Shown here piece after piece: positions 8,559-16,119 of a stretch of DNA of 50,049 bases. The notes beneath the pieces were generated by a model that had not been told where the DNA came from, did no database searches, and was given only the letters and a program-made list of their open reading frames with translations. The DNA lies in the NCBI GenBank assembly GCA_902791215.1, contig CADAUZ010000013.1, positions 1 to 50,049 on the forward strand. The letters are read 5' to 3'. The DNA is from Oscillospiraceae bacterium (GTDB lineage: Bacteria; Bacillota; Clostridia; Oscillospirales; Oscillospiraceae). The position numbers and the translations under genes are program-made. Position 1 is the first letter of the stretch, and each line of letters begins with the position of its first letter.

Positions 8559-8587
8559 ATTCTACCATATCCGGTGTAAGGTTTCAA
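8559..8587 (-). promoter_or_regulatory. udk operon promoter
   Basis: TTGAAA and TAGAAT on the minus strand, 17 bp apart, about 35 nt upstream of the udk start. Confidence 0.7.
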
Positions 8588-8609
8588 GAATGTTTACAGC
8601 ATGCAGTGA

Positions 8610-8638
8610 TTGACGAAAACAGCGCACCGTGTTATAAT
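8610..8638 (+). promoter_or_regulatory. Promoter of the CNNM gene pair
   Basis: TTGACG, a 17-bp spacer and TATAAT. It stands back-to-back with the udk promoter. Confidence 0.75.
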
Positions 8639-8677
8639 TCACTTTAATTTTGAAACCAAAGGAGTGTTTGATCCTTT

Positions 8678-9958
8678 ATGGATGACGGCAGTCGATTGCC
8701 GCTGATATTTGCGGTGCTGCTTCTTTTCTTCGCGTTCTTTTTCGCTGTGGCGGAGACGGCCTTTGCCTCCACGACCCGCGCGCGCATCCGCGTGGCGGAG
8801 GAGCGGGGCGACATGCGGGCCAAGGAGGCTTTGTATGTGCTGGACCATTTTGACCTCGCCATCAGCGCCATTCTGATCGGGACGAATATCGCCCATATCT
8901 CCATCGCAGCTCTCGTTACCCTCGCGGTCACGCGCCGCTACGGCCTGAACGCGGTGTCGGTCAGTACACTCGTCACGACGGGCGTGGTGTTCTATTTCGG
9001 CGAAATGCTCCCCAAGAGCCTCGCCAAGAAGTTCAGCGACAAGCTGGCCCTGGCGACCGCCTCGATGCTGGTGTTTTTCATGAAGCTCTTCAGACCCGCC
9101 TCCCGGGTCCTGACCGCCATCGGTCAGGCGGCGGCGCGCCTTGCCCCCGGTGAGACGGAGAAGTCCGTCACCGAGGATGAGCTGTACGACATCATCGAGG
9201 ACATGACCGAGGAGGGCAGCCTTGACGAGGAACAGGGGGACCTCATCTCCTCCGCCTTGCAGTTCGGGGACGTGACGGTGGAAAACGTGCTGACGCCGCG
9301 TGTGGACCTCACGGCGCTGGACATGCACAGCAGCCATGAGCAGATCCTGGACACCATCAAGTCCTGCACCCACTCGCGCCTGCCGGTCTACGAGGGCAGC
9401 ATCGACAACATCGTGGGCATTCTGCAGATCCGCAAATACATCAAGGCCTACCTCCGCGAGGGGGAAAACCTGGACATCCAGCCCTTGCTGGACGATGTGT
9501 TCTTTGTCCACCAGTCCACCAAGATCGACGAGCTGCTGCCCGTCATGTCCAAGCGCAAGCACAATATGGCCGTTGTCACTGACAACTACGGCGGCACGCT
9601 CGGCGTTGTGACGGTGGAGGATATCGTCGAGGAGCTGGTGGGCGAGATCTGGGACGAGGATGACATCGTCGAGGAGCCCATCATCGAGATCTCCAAGGGC
9701 GTGTACGAGGTGGACGCGGACGAATCCGTCAGCGACGTGTTCGAGCGCATAGGCTACGAAGACCCCGAGCAGAACGAGGAGCTCATCAACACCCTCATGG
9801 GCGAGTGGGCCTATGAGCAGTTCACCGCCATCCCCCAGCCGGGGGACTCCTTCACCTATCACCGCGTTAACGTGACGGTGATGGGCATGGAGCACAACCG
9901 TATCTTAAAACTGCGCGTGAAGCTTCTCCCCGAGGAAGAGGGAGGTGAGAAGGCATGA
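8678..9958 (+). CDS. CNNM/CBS/CorC-HlyC membrane protein, copy 1
   Basis: A 426-residue protein. A CNNM (DUF21) transmembrane domain with three to four helices (about 1-190, starting PLIFAVLLLFFAFFFAVAE) is followed by a paired CBS domain (about 200-330) and a C-terminal CorC_HlyC domain. The family is annotated as hemolysin-like but members act in divalent-cation (Mg2+/Co2+) efflux. The ribosome-binding site AAAGGAG is unusually far (13 nt) from the ATG, but the codon three positions upstream is a stop. Its stop overlaps the start of the paralogue by 4 nt. Confidence 0.9.
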   Translation: MDDGSRLPLIFAVLLLFFAFFFAVAETAFASTTRARIRVAEERGDMRAKEALYVLDHFDLAISAILIGTNIAHISIAALVTLAVTRRYGLNAVSVSTLVTTGVVFYFGEMLPKSLAKKFSDKLALATASMLVFFMKLFRPASRVLTAIGQAAARLAPGETEKSVTEDELYDIIEDMTEEGSLDEEQGDLISSALQFGDVTVENVLTPRVDLTALDMHSSHEQILDTIKSCTHSRLPVYEGSIDNIVGILQIRKYIKAYLREGENLDIQPLLDDVFFVHQSTKIDELLPVMSKRKHNMAVVTDNYGGTLGVVTVEDIVEELVGEIWDEDDIVEEPIIEISKGVYEVDADESVSDVFERIGYEDPEQNEELINTLMGEWAYEQFTAIPQPGDSFTYHRVNVTVMGMEHNRILKLRVKLLPEEEGGEKA

Positions 9959-11229
9959 GTGTCAGCATGATCGTTCTGGGCATCCTGGTGCTTGTGTGCC
10001 TGTCGGCCTTCTTCTCCGGCGCGGAGATGGCCTATTCCTCCTGCAACCAGCTGCGCATGGAAAACCTCCGGGACGAGGGCTCGAGACGGGCCCGCGTCGT
10101 GGTGGAGATCCTCAAGCACTTTGACACGGCTTTGAGCGCCATCCTCATCGGCAATAACCTTGTGAACATCGGCGCGTCGTCGCTGGTGTCGGTGCTGGTG
10201 ATCCTGGTGTCCGGCAGCGACAGACTCACCTGGGTGGGGACGCTGGTGCTCACCATTGTCATCATCATCTTCGGCGAGACCATCCCGAAAATCTGCGCCA
10301 AACAGAGCGCCAACCGCTTCTCCCTGCGCTTTGCCTACGTGATCCGGGCCCTGACCATCGTGCTCATGCCGGTGATCTGGCTCGTGACGGGCCTCAACTG
10401 GCTGCTGACCTCCTGGATCAAGGAGAAGAAGGACGACAGCGGCGAGGAGGCCGTGGAGGAGCTGCACTCCATCATCGAGACGGCCGAGGACGAGGAGGTC
10501 CTGGACGAGGACCAGTCGGAGCTTGTGCGCTCCGCCATCGACTTTTCGGAGATCTCCGCCATGGAGGTCATGACCGCCCGCGTGGACGTGGTGGCCCTGG
10601 ACATCGAGGACAGCTGGGAAGAGATCCTGAACCAGGTGGAAAAGGCGTCCTTCTCGCGCTTGCCGGTCTATGAGGGCAGCATCGACAACATCATCGGTGT
10701 TTTGTATCTCAACCGCTTCCTCAAGGCCGTGGCCGACGGGGGCAAGACCGATATCCGCAGCCTGCTCATGCCGACCTGCTACATCTACAAGACCATGAAG
10801 CTGCCCGCCGTTTTGAACCAGCTGCGCCGCGCGAGGCAGCATCTCGCGGTGGTGACCGACGAATACGGCGGCACCCTGGGCGTTCTCTCCATGGAGGATG
10901 TGCTCGAGCAGATCGTGGGCGACATCTGGGACGACAACGACGAGGTGGAGCCCGAGGCCGTAAAGCGCACCGAGGGCGAGTATGAGCTGGACGGCGCGAT
11001 GATGCTCTATGAGATGGAAGAGCTGCTGGGTCTTCCCGAGGACAGCATCGAGGCCGAGAGCAACACCGTCGGCGGCTGGACCATCGAGTGCTTCGGCGGC
11101 TTCCCGCAGGTGGGCGACAGCTTTGAAAAACAGGGCCTCAAGGTGACGGTCCTGGAGATGTCCGACGGCCGCCGCGTGGACAAGGTCCTGATCAAGCGGG
11201 TCGAGCCCGAAGAGAAAAAGGAAGCATAA
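9955..11229 (+). CDS. CNNM/CBS/CorC-HlyC membrane protein, copy 2
   Basis: A 424-residue paralogue of the preceding gene with the same CNNM, CBS-pair and CorC_HlyC architecture. Conserved segments include ALSAILIGNNLVNI, FSRLPVYEGSIDNIIGVL and VVTDEYGGTLGVLSMEDVLEQIVGDIWD. The ATGA overlap implies translational coupling and perhaps a heteromeric assembly (inference). It ends at a strong bidirectional terminator. Confidence 0.9.
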   Translation: MSVSMIVLGILVLVCLSAFFSGAEMAYSSCNQLRMENLRDEGSRRARVVVEILKHFDTALSAILIGNNLVNIGASSLVSVLVILVSGSDRLTWVGTLVLTIVIIIFGETIPKICAKQSANRFSLRFAYVIRALTIVLMPVIWLVTGLNWLLTSWIKEKKDDSGEEAVEELHSIIETAEDEEVLDEDQSELVRSAIDFSEISAMEVMTARVDVVALDIEDSWEEILNQVEKASFSRLPVYEGSIDNIIGVLYLNRFLKAVADGGKTDIRSLLMPTCYIYKTMKLPAVLNQLRRARQHLAVVTDEYGGTLGVLSMEDVLEQIVGDIWDDNDEVEPEAVKRTEGEYELDGAMMLYEMEELLGLPEDSIEAESNTVGGWTIECFGGFPQVGDSFEKQGLKVTVLEMSDGRRVDKVLIKRVEPEEKKEA

Positions 11230-11244
11230 AATCCCATAACGTAC

Positions 11245-11286
11245 AAAAACGGTGAAACCGCATGACCTGCGATTTCACCGTTTTTT
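11245..11286. terminator. Bidirectional terminator between convergent genes
   Basis: AAAAACGGTGAAA and TTTCACCGTTTTT form a long stem with A and T tracts on both sides. It serves the CNNM genes and the acyl-CoA synthetase gene. Confidence 0.85.
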
Positions 11287-11296
11287 CATAGTCTTT

Positions 11297-13579
11297 TTAT
11301 TTCAGCTTGCTGCGGATCACCTTGCCGCTGGTGGTCTTGGGCAGCTCGTCGCGGAACTCCACGATGCGCGGGTACTTGTAGGGCGCGGTGCGGTGCTTGA
11401 CGTAGTTCTGGATCTCCTTCTTGAGCTCTTCGGTGCCCTCCTTGCCCTTGACGAGCACGATGGCGGCCTTGACCACCTGGCCGCGGATCTCGTCCGGCAC
11501 GGCGCACACGCCGCACTCGAGCACGTAGGGCAGCTCCATGATCACGCTCTCGATCTCGAAAGGCCCGATGCGGTAGCCGGAGGATTTGATCACATCGTCC
11601 GCGCGGCCCACGTACCAGTAATAGCCGTCCTCGTCCTGCCACGCGAGATCTCCCGTGTGGTAGTAGCCGTCGTGCCAGCAGGCGCTTGTCTCCTCTTCGT
11701 TTTCATAGTACCCGGCAAAGAGACCGCAGGGCGCGCCGTCGCCGGTGAAGATGCAGATCTCGCCCACCTCGCCGGCGGGAGCGGGATTTCCCTCGGGGGT
11801 GATGAGCTCCACGTCATACTGGGGGTTGGGCTTGCCCATGGCGCCGATCTTCGGCACCATGCCCACAAAGTTGCCGATGACGACGGTGGTCTCCGTCTGG
11901 CCGAAGCCCTCCATGATGGAAAGGCCGGTGGCCTCGCGGAAACGGTTGAAGACCTCGGGATTCATGGCCTCGCCCGCGGTGGAGGCGTGCTTGATGGAGC
12001 TTAAATCGTACTTGCTCAGGTCTTGTTTGATGAAGAAACGGTACATGGTGGGAGGCGCGCAGAAGGTGGTGATGTTGTACTTCTTGAACATGGGCATGAT
12101 CTCGTCGGCGTTGAAGCGGTCGAAGTCATACACGAACACCGCCGCCTCGCACAGCCACTGGCCGAAGATCTTGCCCCACATGGCCTTGGCCCAGCCGGTG
12201 TCGGAGATGGTCAGGTGCAGGCCGTCCGGGTCGACGCAGTGCCAGTAGCGCGCCGTGACGAACTGGCCCAGGGGGTACTTGCAGTTGTGGGCCGCAAGCT
12301 TCGGATAGCCCGTGGAGCCGGAGGTGAAGATCATCATCATCGGATCATCGCCGCAGATGCAGTCCTCGGTGCGAGTGAATCGGCTGGAGTACAGCTCGTA
12401 CTCGGTGTCGAAGCTGCGCCAGCCCTCGACCTCACCGTTGGTGACGATCTTGGTCTCAATCTTGCCGTACTTCTCGATGGCGGGGGCCGCCTGCCGGGTG
12501 CTGTCGCCGTCGGCGGTACAGATGATGGCGGAGATGTGGGCAACCTCAAAGCGGTAGAGGTAGTCCTTTTCCAGCAGCTGGTCCACCGCCGGGATCGCCA
12601 CCGCGCCGAGCTTTTCAAGTCCCACCAGGATGGGCCAGAACTGCCAGTTGCGCCGCAGCACCAGCATCACCTTGTCGCCCTTCTTGATGCCGAGGGCGCG
12701 GAAATAGTTGGCGGCCCGGGCACTCATCTTGCGCATCTGCCCGAAGGTGAGGCGCGTCTCTTTTCCGTAGCGGTCCACGTGCAGAAGCGCCAGCTTCTCC
12801 GGCTGCTGCTCGCCGAGGGCGTCCACCACGTCGAAGGCGAAGTTGAAGCGGTCGGCGTTTTCAAAGCGCACGGAGCGCAGCATGTCGCGCCCGTCCTCGA
12901 TGGGGGTGATGAAGTTTTCGTAAATGCGGCGGCGCCCTGCCTCGCGCACGGCGGTGATGGCGGGCTCGGCGGCGGGCTGGGGCTCGAGCTGTTCCTCGGG
13001 CGTGAGCACGATGGCGTAGAAGTCGCAGTCCGAGCCGTTGGTGGCGATCATGCCGTGGGGCGTGGTGGAGTCAAAATAGATGGTGTCGCCGGGGCCGAGG
13101 ATCTCCGTGTGCTGGCCGAGCTGGATCTTGAGATAGCCCTTGATGACGATGTCGAACTCCTGGCCCTCGTGGGTGGTGACCTCGATGGGGCGCAGCTGAG
13201 AGGCCTCACTGAACACGCTGTGGACAAAAAGCGGCTCGGCGATGCGGCGGCGGAACTTGTAGGCGAGGTTATAGTAGGTCATGCCGTGGGCCTGCTCCAC
13301 GCGCCTCCCCTCGCCGCTGCGGGTGAGAATGTAGCTGGAAAGCCTCGGCGTAACGCCCTCGATGAGCTCGGTCACGTCGACGTTCAAAATCTGGGCGCAG
13401 GTATAGAGGAAGGCAAAGTTCAGTTCCTCTTCCCCGGCTTCGTAGCCCTGGTAGTCCTCCACCGTGATGCCGAGGCGCTCTGCCATCTCCTCCTCGGAAA
13501 TGCCGAGAATGCTGCGCAGTTCGCGGATACGGTCGGTGATCTCGTGGATCTTGTACTCCAAATCTGCCATTTTCGCCAT
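11297..13579 (-). CDS. XRE-HTH/cupin/AMP-forming acyl-CoA synthetase fusion
   Basis: A 760-residue three-part protein. Residues about 17-72 are an XRE-type helix-turn-helix. About 120-192 form a small cupin barrel (THEGQEFDIVIKG, GPGDTIYFD, PHG). About 240-760 form an ANL adenylating enzyme with P-loop TSGSTGYPK (419-427), an EGFGQTETT stretch, GYYHTGDLA and the catalytic lysine in TTSGKVIR near the end. The enzyme part looks like acetyl/medium-chain acyl-CoA synthetases of gut Clostridia, and the N-terminal part like sugar/polyamine-type XRE-cupin regulators. GGAGG is 8 nt before the ATG. The gene is preceded by a T-box leader, unusual for this enzyme class. Substrate and DNA target are unknown. 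Confidence 0.9.
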   Translation of the reverse strand: MAKMADLEYKIHEITDRIRELRSILGISEEEMAERLGITVEDYQGYEAGEEELNFAFLYTCAQILNVDVTELIEGVTPRLSSYILTRSGEGRRVEQAHGMTYYNLAYKFRRRIAEPLFVHSVFSEASQLRPIEVTTHEGQEFDIVIKGYLKIQLGQHTEILGPGDTIYFDSTTPHGMIATNGSDCDFYAIVLTPEEQLEPQPAAEPAITAVREAGRRRIYENFITPIEDGRDMLRSVRFENADRFNFAFDVVDALGEQQPEKLALLHVDRYGKETRLTFGQMRKMSARAANYFRALGIKKGDKVMLVLRRNWQFWPILVGLEKLGAVAIPAVDQLLEKDYLYRFEVAHISAIICTADGDSTRQAAPAIEKYGKIETKIVTNGEVEGWRSFDTEYELYSSRFTRTEDCICGDDPMMMIFTSGSTGYPKLAAHNCKYPLGQFVTARYWHCVDPDGLHLTISDTGWAKAMWGKIFGQWLCEAAVFVYDFDRFNADEIMPMFKKYNITTFCAPPTMYRFFIKQDLSKYDLSSIKHASTAGEAMNPEVFNRFREATGLSIMEGFGQTETTVVIGNFVGMVPKIGAMGKPNPQYDVELITPEGNPAPAGEVGEICIFTGDGAPCGLFAGYYENEEETSACWHDGYYHTGDLAWQDEDGYYWYVGRADDVIKSSGYRIGPFEIESVIMELPYVLECGVCAVPDEIRGQVVKAAIVLVKGKEGTEELKKEIQNYVKHRTAPYKYPRIVEFRDELPKTTSGKVIRSKLK

Positions 13580-13601
13580 GGTTGTTTCCTCCCATTTGAA
13601 T

Positions 13602-13633
13602 AAAAATCGTCCCCGGAAAAACTTCCGGGGACG
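13602..13633 (-). terminator. Regulated terminator of the T-box leader
   Basis: CGTCCCCGGAA pairs with TTCCGGGGACG over 11 bp, followed by ATTTTTATT on the minus strand. It lies between the T-box motif and the ribosome-binding site of the synthetase gene. Confidence 0.9.
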
Positions 13634-13890
13634 ACGTAGTTTACATCGCGGTACCACCCCTGTTGCGTCCCGACGGGACGCCGCTCAGCGCTCTGTCAAG
13701 CGCTTTGGCTCTTACGCGGCTTCACGGGAGGCTCTACTGACGCGGGGCAGACCCGCGCTTTCTGCGCTCCGGCTCCGGAGTGACAGGCCATGGGGCGGCT
13801 TCGTTATCTGCTCGCAGCAAACGCAGACTCTCTGAAAACTTGGCGGCCGAGCCCTCTCCATCAACGCCTTTGGGCTGTATACAATTATTG
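13602..13890 (-). promoter_or_regulatory. T-box riboswitch leader
   Basis: On the minus strand the leader holds the near-invariant antiterminator motif AGGGGTGGTACCGCG (13647-13661), directly followed by an intrinsic terminator. Upstream are stem-I marks: GATGGAGAGG at the base, the AGAGAG bulge, and an apical GCTGCGA matching GNUGNRA. A CACTCCGGAG and CAGTAGAG stretch matches the stem II/III region of clostridial T-boxes. The bulge reads TGGT, pairing with a tRNA whose discriminator is A. A GCC triplet after GAA is the best specifier candidate, pointing to alanine, but I could not fold the loop unambiguously. Confidence 0.9.
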
Positions 13891-13896
13891 ACAAGG

Positions 13897-13925
13897 ATTA
13901 TATAATTATACATGCCGCTTGTCAA
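13897..13925 (-). promoter_or_regulatory. Promoter of the T-box leader
   Basis: Consensus TTGACA and TATAAT with a 17-bp spacer on the minus strand. Transcription would begin near 13890, about 310 nt before the synthetase start. Confidence 0.85.
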
Positions 13926-13983
13926 GGATTTTTTGAAGGCAATCGGTGCTTGTGTTTAATTTGTAAACAATTCGGCTCCGCCC

Positions 13984-14012
13984 TTGACAGCGGCGACAGG
14001 GCTTTCTAAAAT
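13984..14012 (+). promoter_or_regulatory. Promoter of the zinc-ribbon membrane protein gene
   Basis: TTGACA, 17 bp, TAAAAT, about 33 nt upstream of the ATG at 14045. Between 13926 and 13983 I see nothing else. Confidence 0.7.
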
Positions 14013-14044
14013 GGGCACAGTAATCGAACTTACAGGTGAATGCC

Positions 14045-14446
14045 ATGAAAGAAAAACTGCGTCAGATATTCGCGGGCCGGCAGGGGATGGACGAGCTGTC
14101 CAAGCTCCTGTTCTGGGCGGGCATTGTGCTGCTCGGGCTGTCGGCCTTCCTCGGCGGCGGCATCGGCTCCGTTCTGAGCTCCTTCGGGCTCATGGGCGTG
14201 ATCCTCGCCTTTGTCCGCGCGTTCTCCCGGAATCTCCCCATGCGGGAGGCGGAAAACCGGCTCCTGCTCCGCTGGGCCGAAAAGAAGAAGCACGCCTTCA
14301 CCGCCTGGAAGGACCGCGTCCATAACCGCAGGGGCTACAAGTATTTCAAGTGCCCCGGCTGCGGGAAGTGGCTGCGCGTGCCCCGGCACAAAGGGAAGAT
14401 CCACATCAGCTGCCGCTGCGGCTATACGCTTTACCGGAAAACATGA
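14045..14446 (+). CDS. Small membrane protein with C-terminal zinc ribbon
   Basis: A 133-residue protein of unknown function. Residues about 18-60 contain two hydrophobic helices (LLFWAGIVLLGLSAFLGGG and an LMGVILAFV stretch). A basic linker follows, then a CPGCGKWLRVP...CRCGY zinc ribbon near the C terminus. The ATG at 14045 has AGGTGA 5-6 nt upstream; a GTG nine nucleotides earlier lies within that site and is less likely. It is transcribed alone and converges on the S1-protein gene across a strong terminator. The ribbon resembles DNA- or RNA-contacting rubredoxin-type knuckles, but no role can be assigned. Confidence 0.8.
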   Translation: MKEKLRQIFAGRQGMDELSKLLFWAGIVLLGLSAFLGGGIGSVLSSFGLMGVILAFVRAFSRNLPMREAENRLLLRWAEKKKHAFTAWKDRVHNRRGYKYFKCPGCGKWLRVPRHKGKIHISCRCGYTLYRKT

Positions 14447-14451
14447 AAAGA

Positions 14452-14490
14452 CAGCGCCCGGACACTCCTGTCAGGAACGTCCGGGCGCTG
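14452..14490. terminator. Convergent terminator hairpin
   Basis: CAGCGCCCGGAC and GTCCGGGCGCTG pair perfectly over 12 bp, with a further CCTG/CAGG stem in the loop. It lies between the zinc-ribbon gene and the S1-domain gene. Confidence 0.75.
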
Positions 14491-14493
14491 AGC

Positions 14494-14940
14494 TTATCTT
14501 CTTCGGCGCTGCTTATGCTCGGCATACATGCGGCTGTCGGCGATGCGGCTGTCCGACTCCTGCATGAATTTCTTGAGCCTGTCCTCAAATTCCTGGTTCC
14601 CGCTGGTCTCCGCGGCGGGCGGGACATTGTGGGGCGCGCGGGGGGCGCTTGTGGCATGTACCGGCTGCTCGGGCCGTTTCGGGCGCACTTCGGTACGCGG
14701 CTGCTCAGGCAGGGCACGCTTGATCGAAAGGTTGATCTTCCCCTCGGGCGTGACGCTCAGAAGCTTGACCTTCACCGTCTGCCCGACCTGTACATGCTCG
14801 CTGACATCGCTGACGAAGGCATTGGCCACCTCAGAGATGTGCACAAGACCGCTCTTGCCGCCGGGGAGCGCGACAAAAGCCCCAAACTTGGTGATACCGC
14901 TGACCTTACCCTCGAGTATCTCGCCGATTTCCCAATCCAT
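14494..14940 (-). CDS. yabR: S1-domain RNA-binding protein (YabR-like)
   Basis: A 148-residue protein. One S1 OB-fold RNA-binding domain fills residues 1-75 (GEILEGKVSGITKFGAFVAL, GLVHISEVA, VGQTVKVKLLSV). It is followed by a low-complexity Pro/Ala/Arg-rich tail and a very basic C terminus. It matches the YabR/general-stress-protein-13 family. Position downstream of yabP-yabQ-divIC is the conserved Bacillus/Clostridia arrangement. The exact RNA target is not known. Confidence 0.88.
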   Translation of the reverse strand: MDWEIGEILEGKVSGITKFGAFVALPGGKSGLVHISEVANAFVSDVSEHVQVGQTVKVKLLSVTPEGKINLSIKRALPEQPRTEVRPKRPEQPVHATSAPRAPHNVPPAAETSGNQEFEDRLKKFMQESDSRIADSRMYAEHKQRRRR

Positions 14941-15005
14941 GGATTTTCCTCTCTGTCTCTCTTCAAGCTCTGTCCGGAAAGGCCGGACCCCACTGCTGTG
15001 CCGGT

Positions 15006-15296
15006 TCAGCCCAATTGCTCCCGACCGTCCGATTTGAAGCGGTAGATCCGGTCGCCCGGCAGGACGAGGCCCAGCCTCTCCCGCGCAAGCGCTTCCAGCT
15101 CTTCCGCGCTCCAGCCCTCTGTGAGCTTTTCGCCCACCGCAAGATTTTCCTGCTCGATCGTCTCAAGCCTGAGGCGGAGCGAGGCTTCCACGGCGTCGGC
15201 CGTATGCAGCTCGCGCCTTGCCGAGGCAAGACAAAGCGCTGCATAAACCAGCAGTGTCGGCAATACGATTCGGATCAGGGTTTCCTTTGCGTCCAT
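15006..15296 (-). CDS. divIC: Septum formation initiator DivIC/FtsB family
   Basis: A 96-residue bitopic membrane protein. It has a short cytoplasmic start, one transmembrane helix (about 7-25, IRIVLPTLLVYAALCLASA), a coiled coil (SLRLRLETIEQENLAVGEKLTEG) and the ARERLGLVLPGDRIY signature of the DivIC family. It stabilises the FtsL/FtsB/DivIB division complex. The ATG at 15296 has AAAGGA 5 nt upstream and gives normal length. It stands between yabQ and the S1 gene as in other spore formers. Confidence 0.88.
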   Translation of the reverse strand: MDAKETLIRIVLPTLLVYAALCLASARRELHTADAVEASLRLRLETIEQENLAVGEKLTEGWSAEELEALARERLGLVLPGDRIYRFKSDGREQLG

Positions 15297-15367
15297 GGCT
15301 GTCCTTTCACGCGCAGGGGCGCTCACAGAGCGAATAACCTACCGCGTGAACACTCCCCCATCATATA

Positions 15368-15748
15368 TCATTCCCGCAAATTTTGAAAGAGTTTTTTTGC
15401 AGAAAGCAGAACTTTTTTTCTTAAATTTTGAGTAAATATCCAGATTGCTCCAAATGTACGGTCAAGATTAACAAATATTGGAAGAAAAACCGGGCTCAGC
15501 AGCTGAAAGTAGAGCAGCAGGCCGAAAAGCGACAGCAGCACCTCGCCGCTGCCGAGCACGCCGTTCGGCGCGCGCATGGCGAAGAGAAAGGCGGCGGCCG
15601 CCGCGCACAGGCAGAAGAGCGCGTCCCAGACGGAGCTGCCGCCGTGCCGCCGTATGGGGCGCAGCAGATCGTACAGCAGCCCGAGCCCGGCGCCCTGCGC
15701 GAGGGCAAGTCCCAGCGACAGGGCCTGCGCGCGGATATCCAGCTCCAT
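15368..15748 (-). CDS. yabQ: Spore cortex protein YabQ
   Basis: A 126-residue membrane protein with about three to four hydrophobic helices and the family opening LGLALAQGAGLGLLYDLLR. YabQ is a mother-cell membrane protein needed for spore cortex formation. Its ATG directly follows the yabP TGA with no gap. Identification rests on both the N-terminal motif and gene order. Confidence 0.9.
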   Translation of the reverse strand: MELDIRAQALSLGLALAQGAGLGLLYDLLRPIRRHGGSSVWDALFCLCAAAAAFLFAMRAPNGVLGSGEVLLSLFGLLLYFQLLSPVFLPIFVNLDRTFGAIWIFTQNLRKKVLLSAKKLFQNLRE

Positions 15749-16033
15749 TCAGCCGAACAGCCGCGACCAGAAGCCGCCCTCGCGCGCCGGCTCCTCGTAG
15801 CACAGATCGCTGACCTTGCCGCGCACATCCAGCTGCCCGGCGTTGAGATCAATGCGGTCGATGTGCAGCCCTTCGCCTCGGATGGTCAGCGGCCCGAGGC
15901 TTGTCACCAGCACGATCAGGCTCTCGTCAAAGCCGCTCACATCCTGTACGCCCGTCAGGCTCAGCTTTTCCCGGTTCAGCATGTTCAGGCTGTGCTCCTT
16001 GGGCGCCTGCCTGGGTGTCTGTTCATAAGCCAT
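15749..16033 (-). CDS. yabP: Sporulation protein YabP (YabP/YqfC family)
   Basis: A 94-residue protein matching YabP/YqfC: HSLNMLNREKLSLTGVQDV, then a beta-rich body (FDESLIVLVTSLGPLTIRGEGL). YabP works with YabQ in cortex assembly. The ATG at 16033 is preceded by GGGGTGAG; an in-frame extension upstream has no homology. The usual preceding gene, hslR/rqcP, is absent here; a K+ channel gene takes its place. Confidence 0.9.
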   Translation of the reverse strand: MAYEQTPRQAPKEHSLNMLNREKLSLTGVQDVSGFDESLIVLVTSLGPLTIRGEGLHIDRIDLNAGQLDVRGKVSDLCYEEPAREGGFWSRLFG

Positions 16034-16082
16034 ACTCTCACCCCCCGCAATAACTCTATGCCCGTCCGGAGGCGAATATGAC

Positions 16083-16119
16083 AAAAGACGGAAAAGATAT
16101 CAGACCTTTTCCGTCTTTT
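16083..16119. terminator. Terminator overlapping the K+ channel stop codon
   Basis: AAAAGACGGAAAAG and CTTTTCCGTCTTTT form a perfect 14-bp stem. The right arm encodes the last codons of the channel (KTEK), so the stop codon lies in the hairpin loop. It separates the channel from yabP. Confidence 0.8.

Noticed and set aside
8678-11229. Hemolysin function for the CNNM genes
   Set aside because: The hemolysin name is historical; domains fit ion transport.
13712-13925. Short open frames of about 60 codons within the T-box leader
   Set aside because: The region is explained by the structured leader and its promoter; no start signal for a peptide was found.
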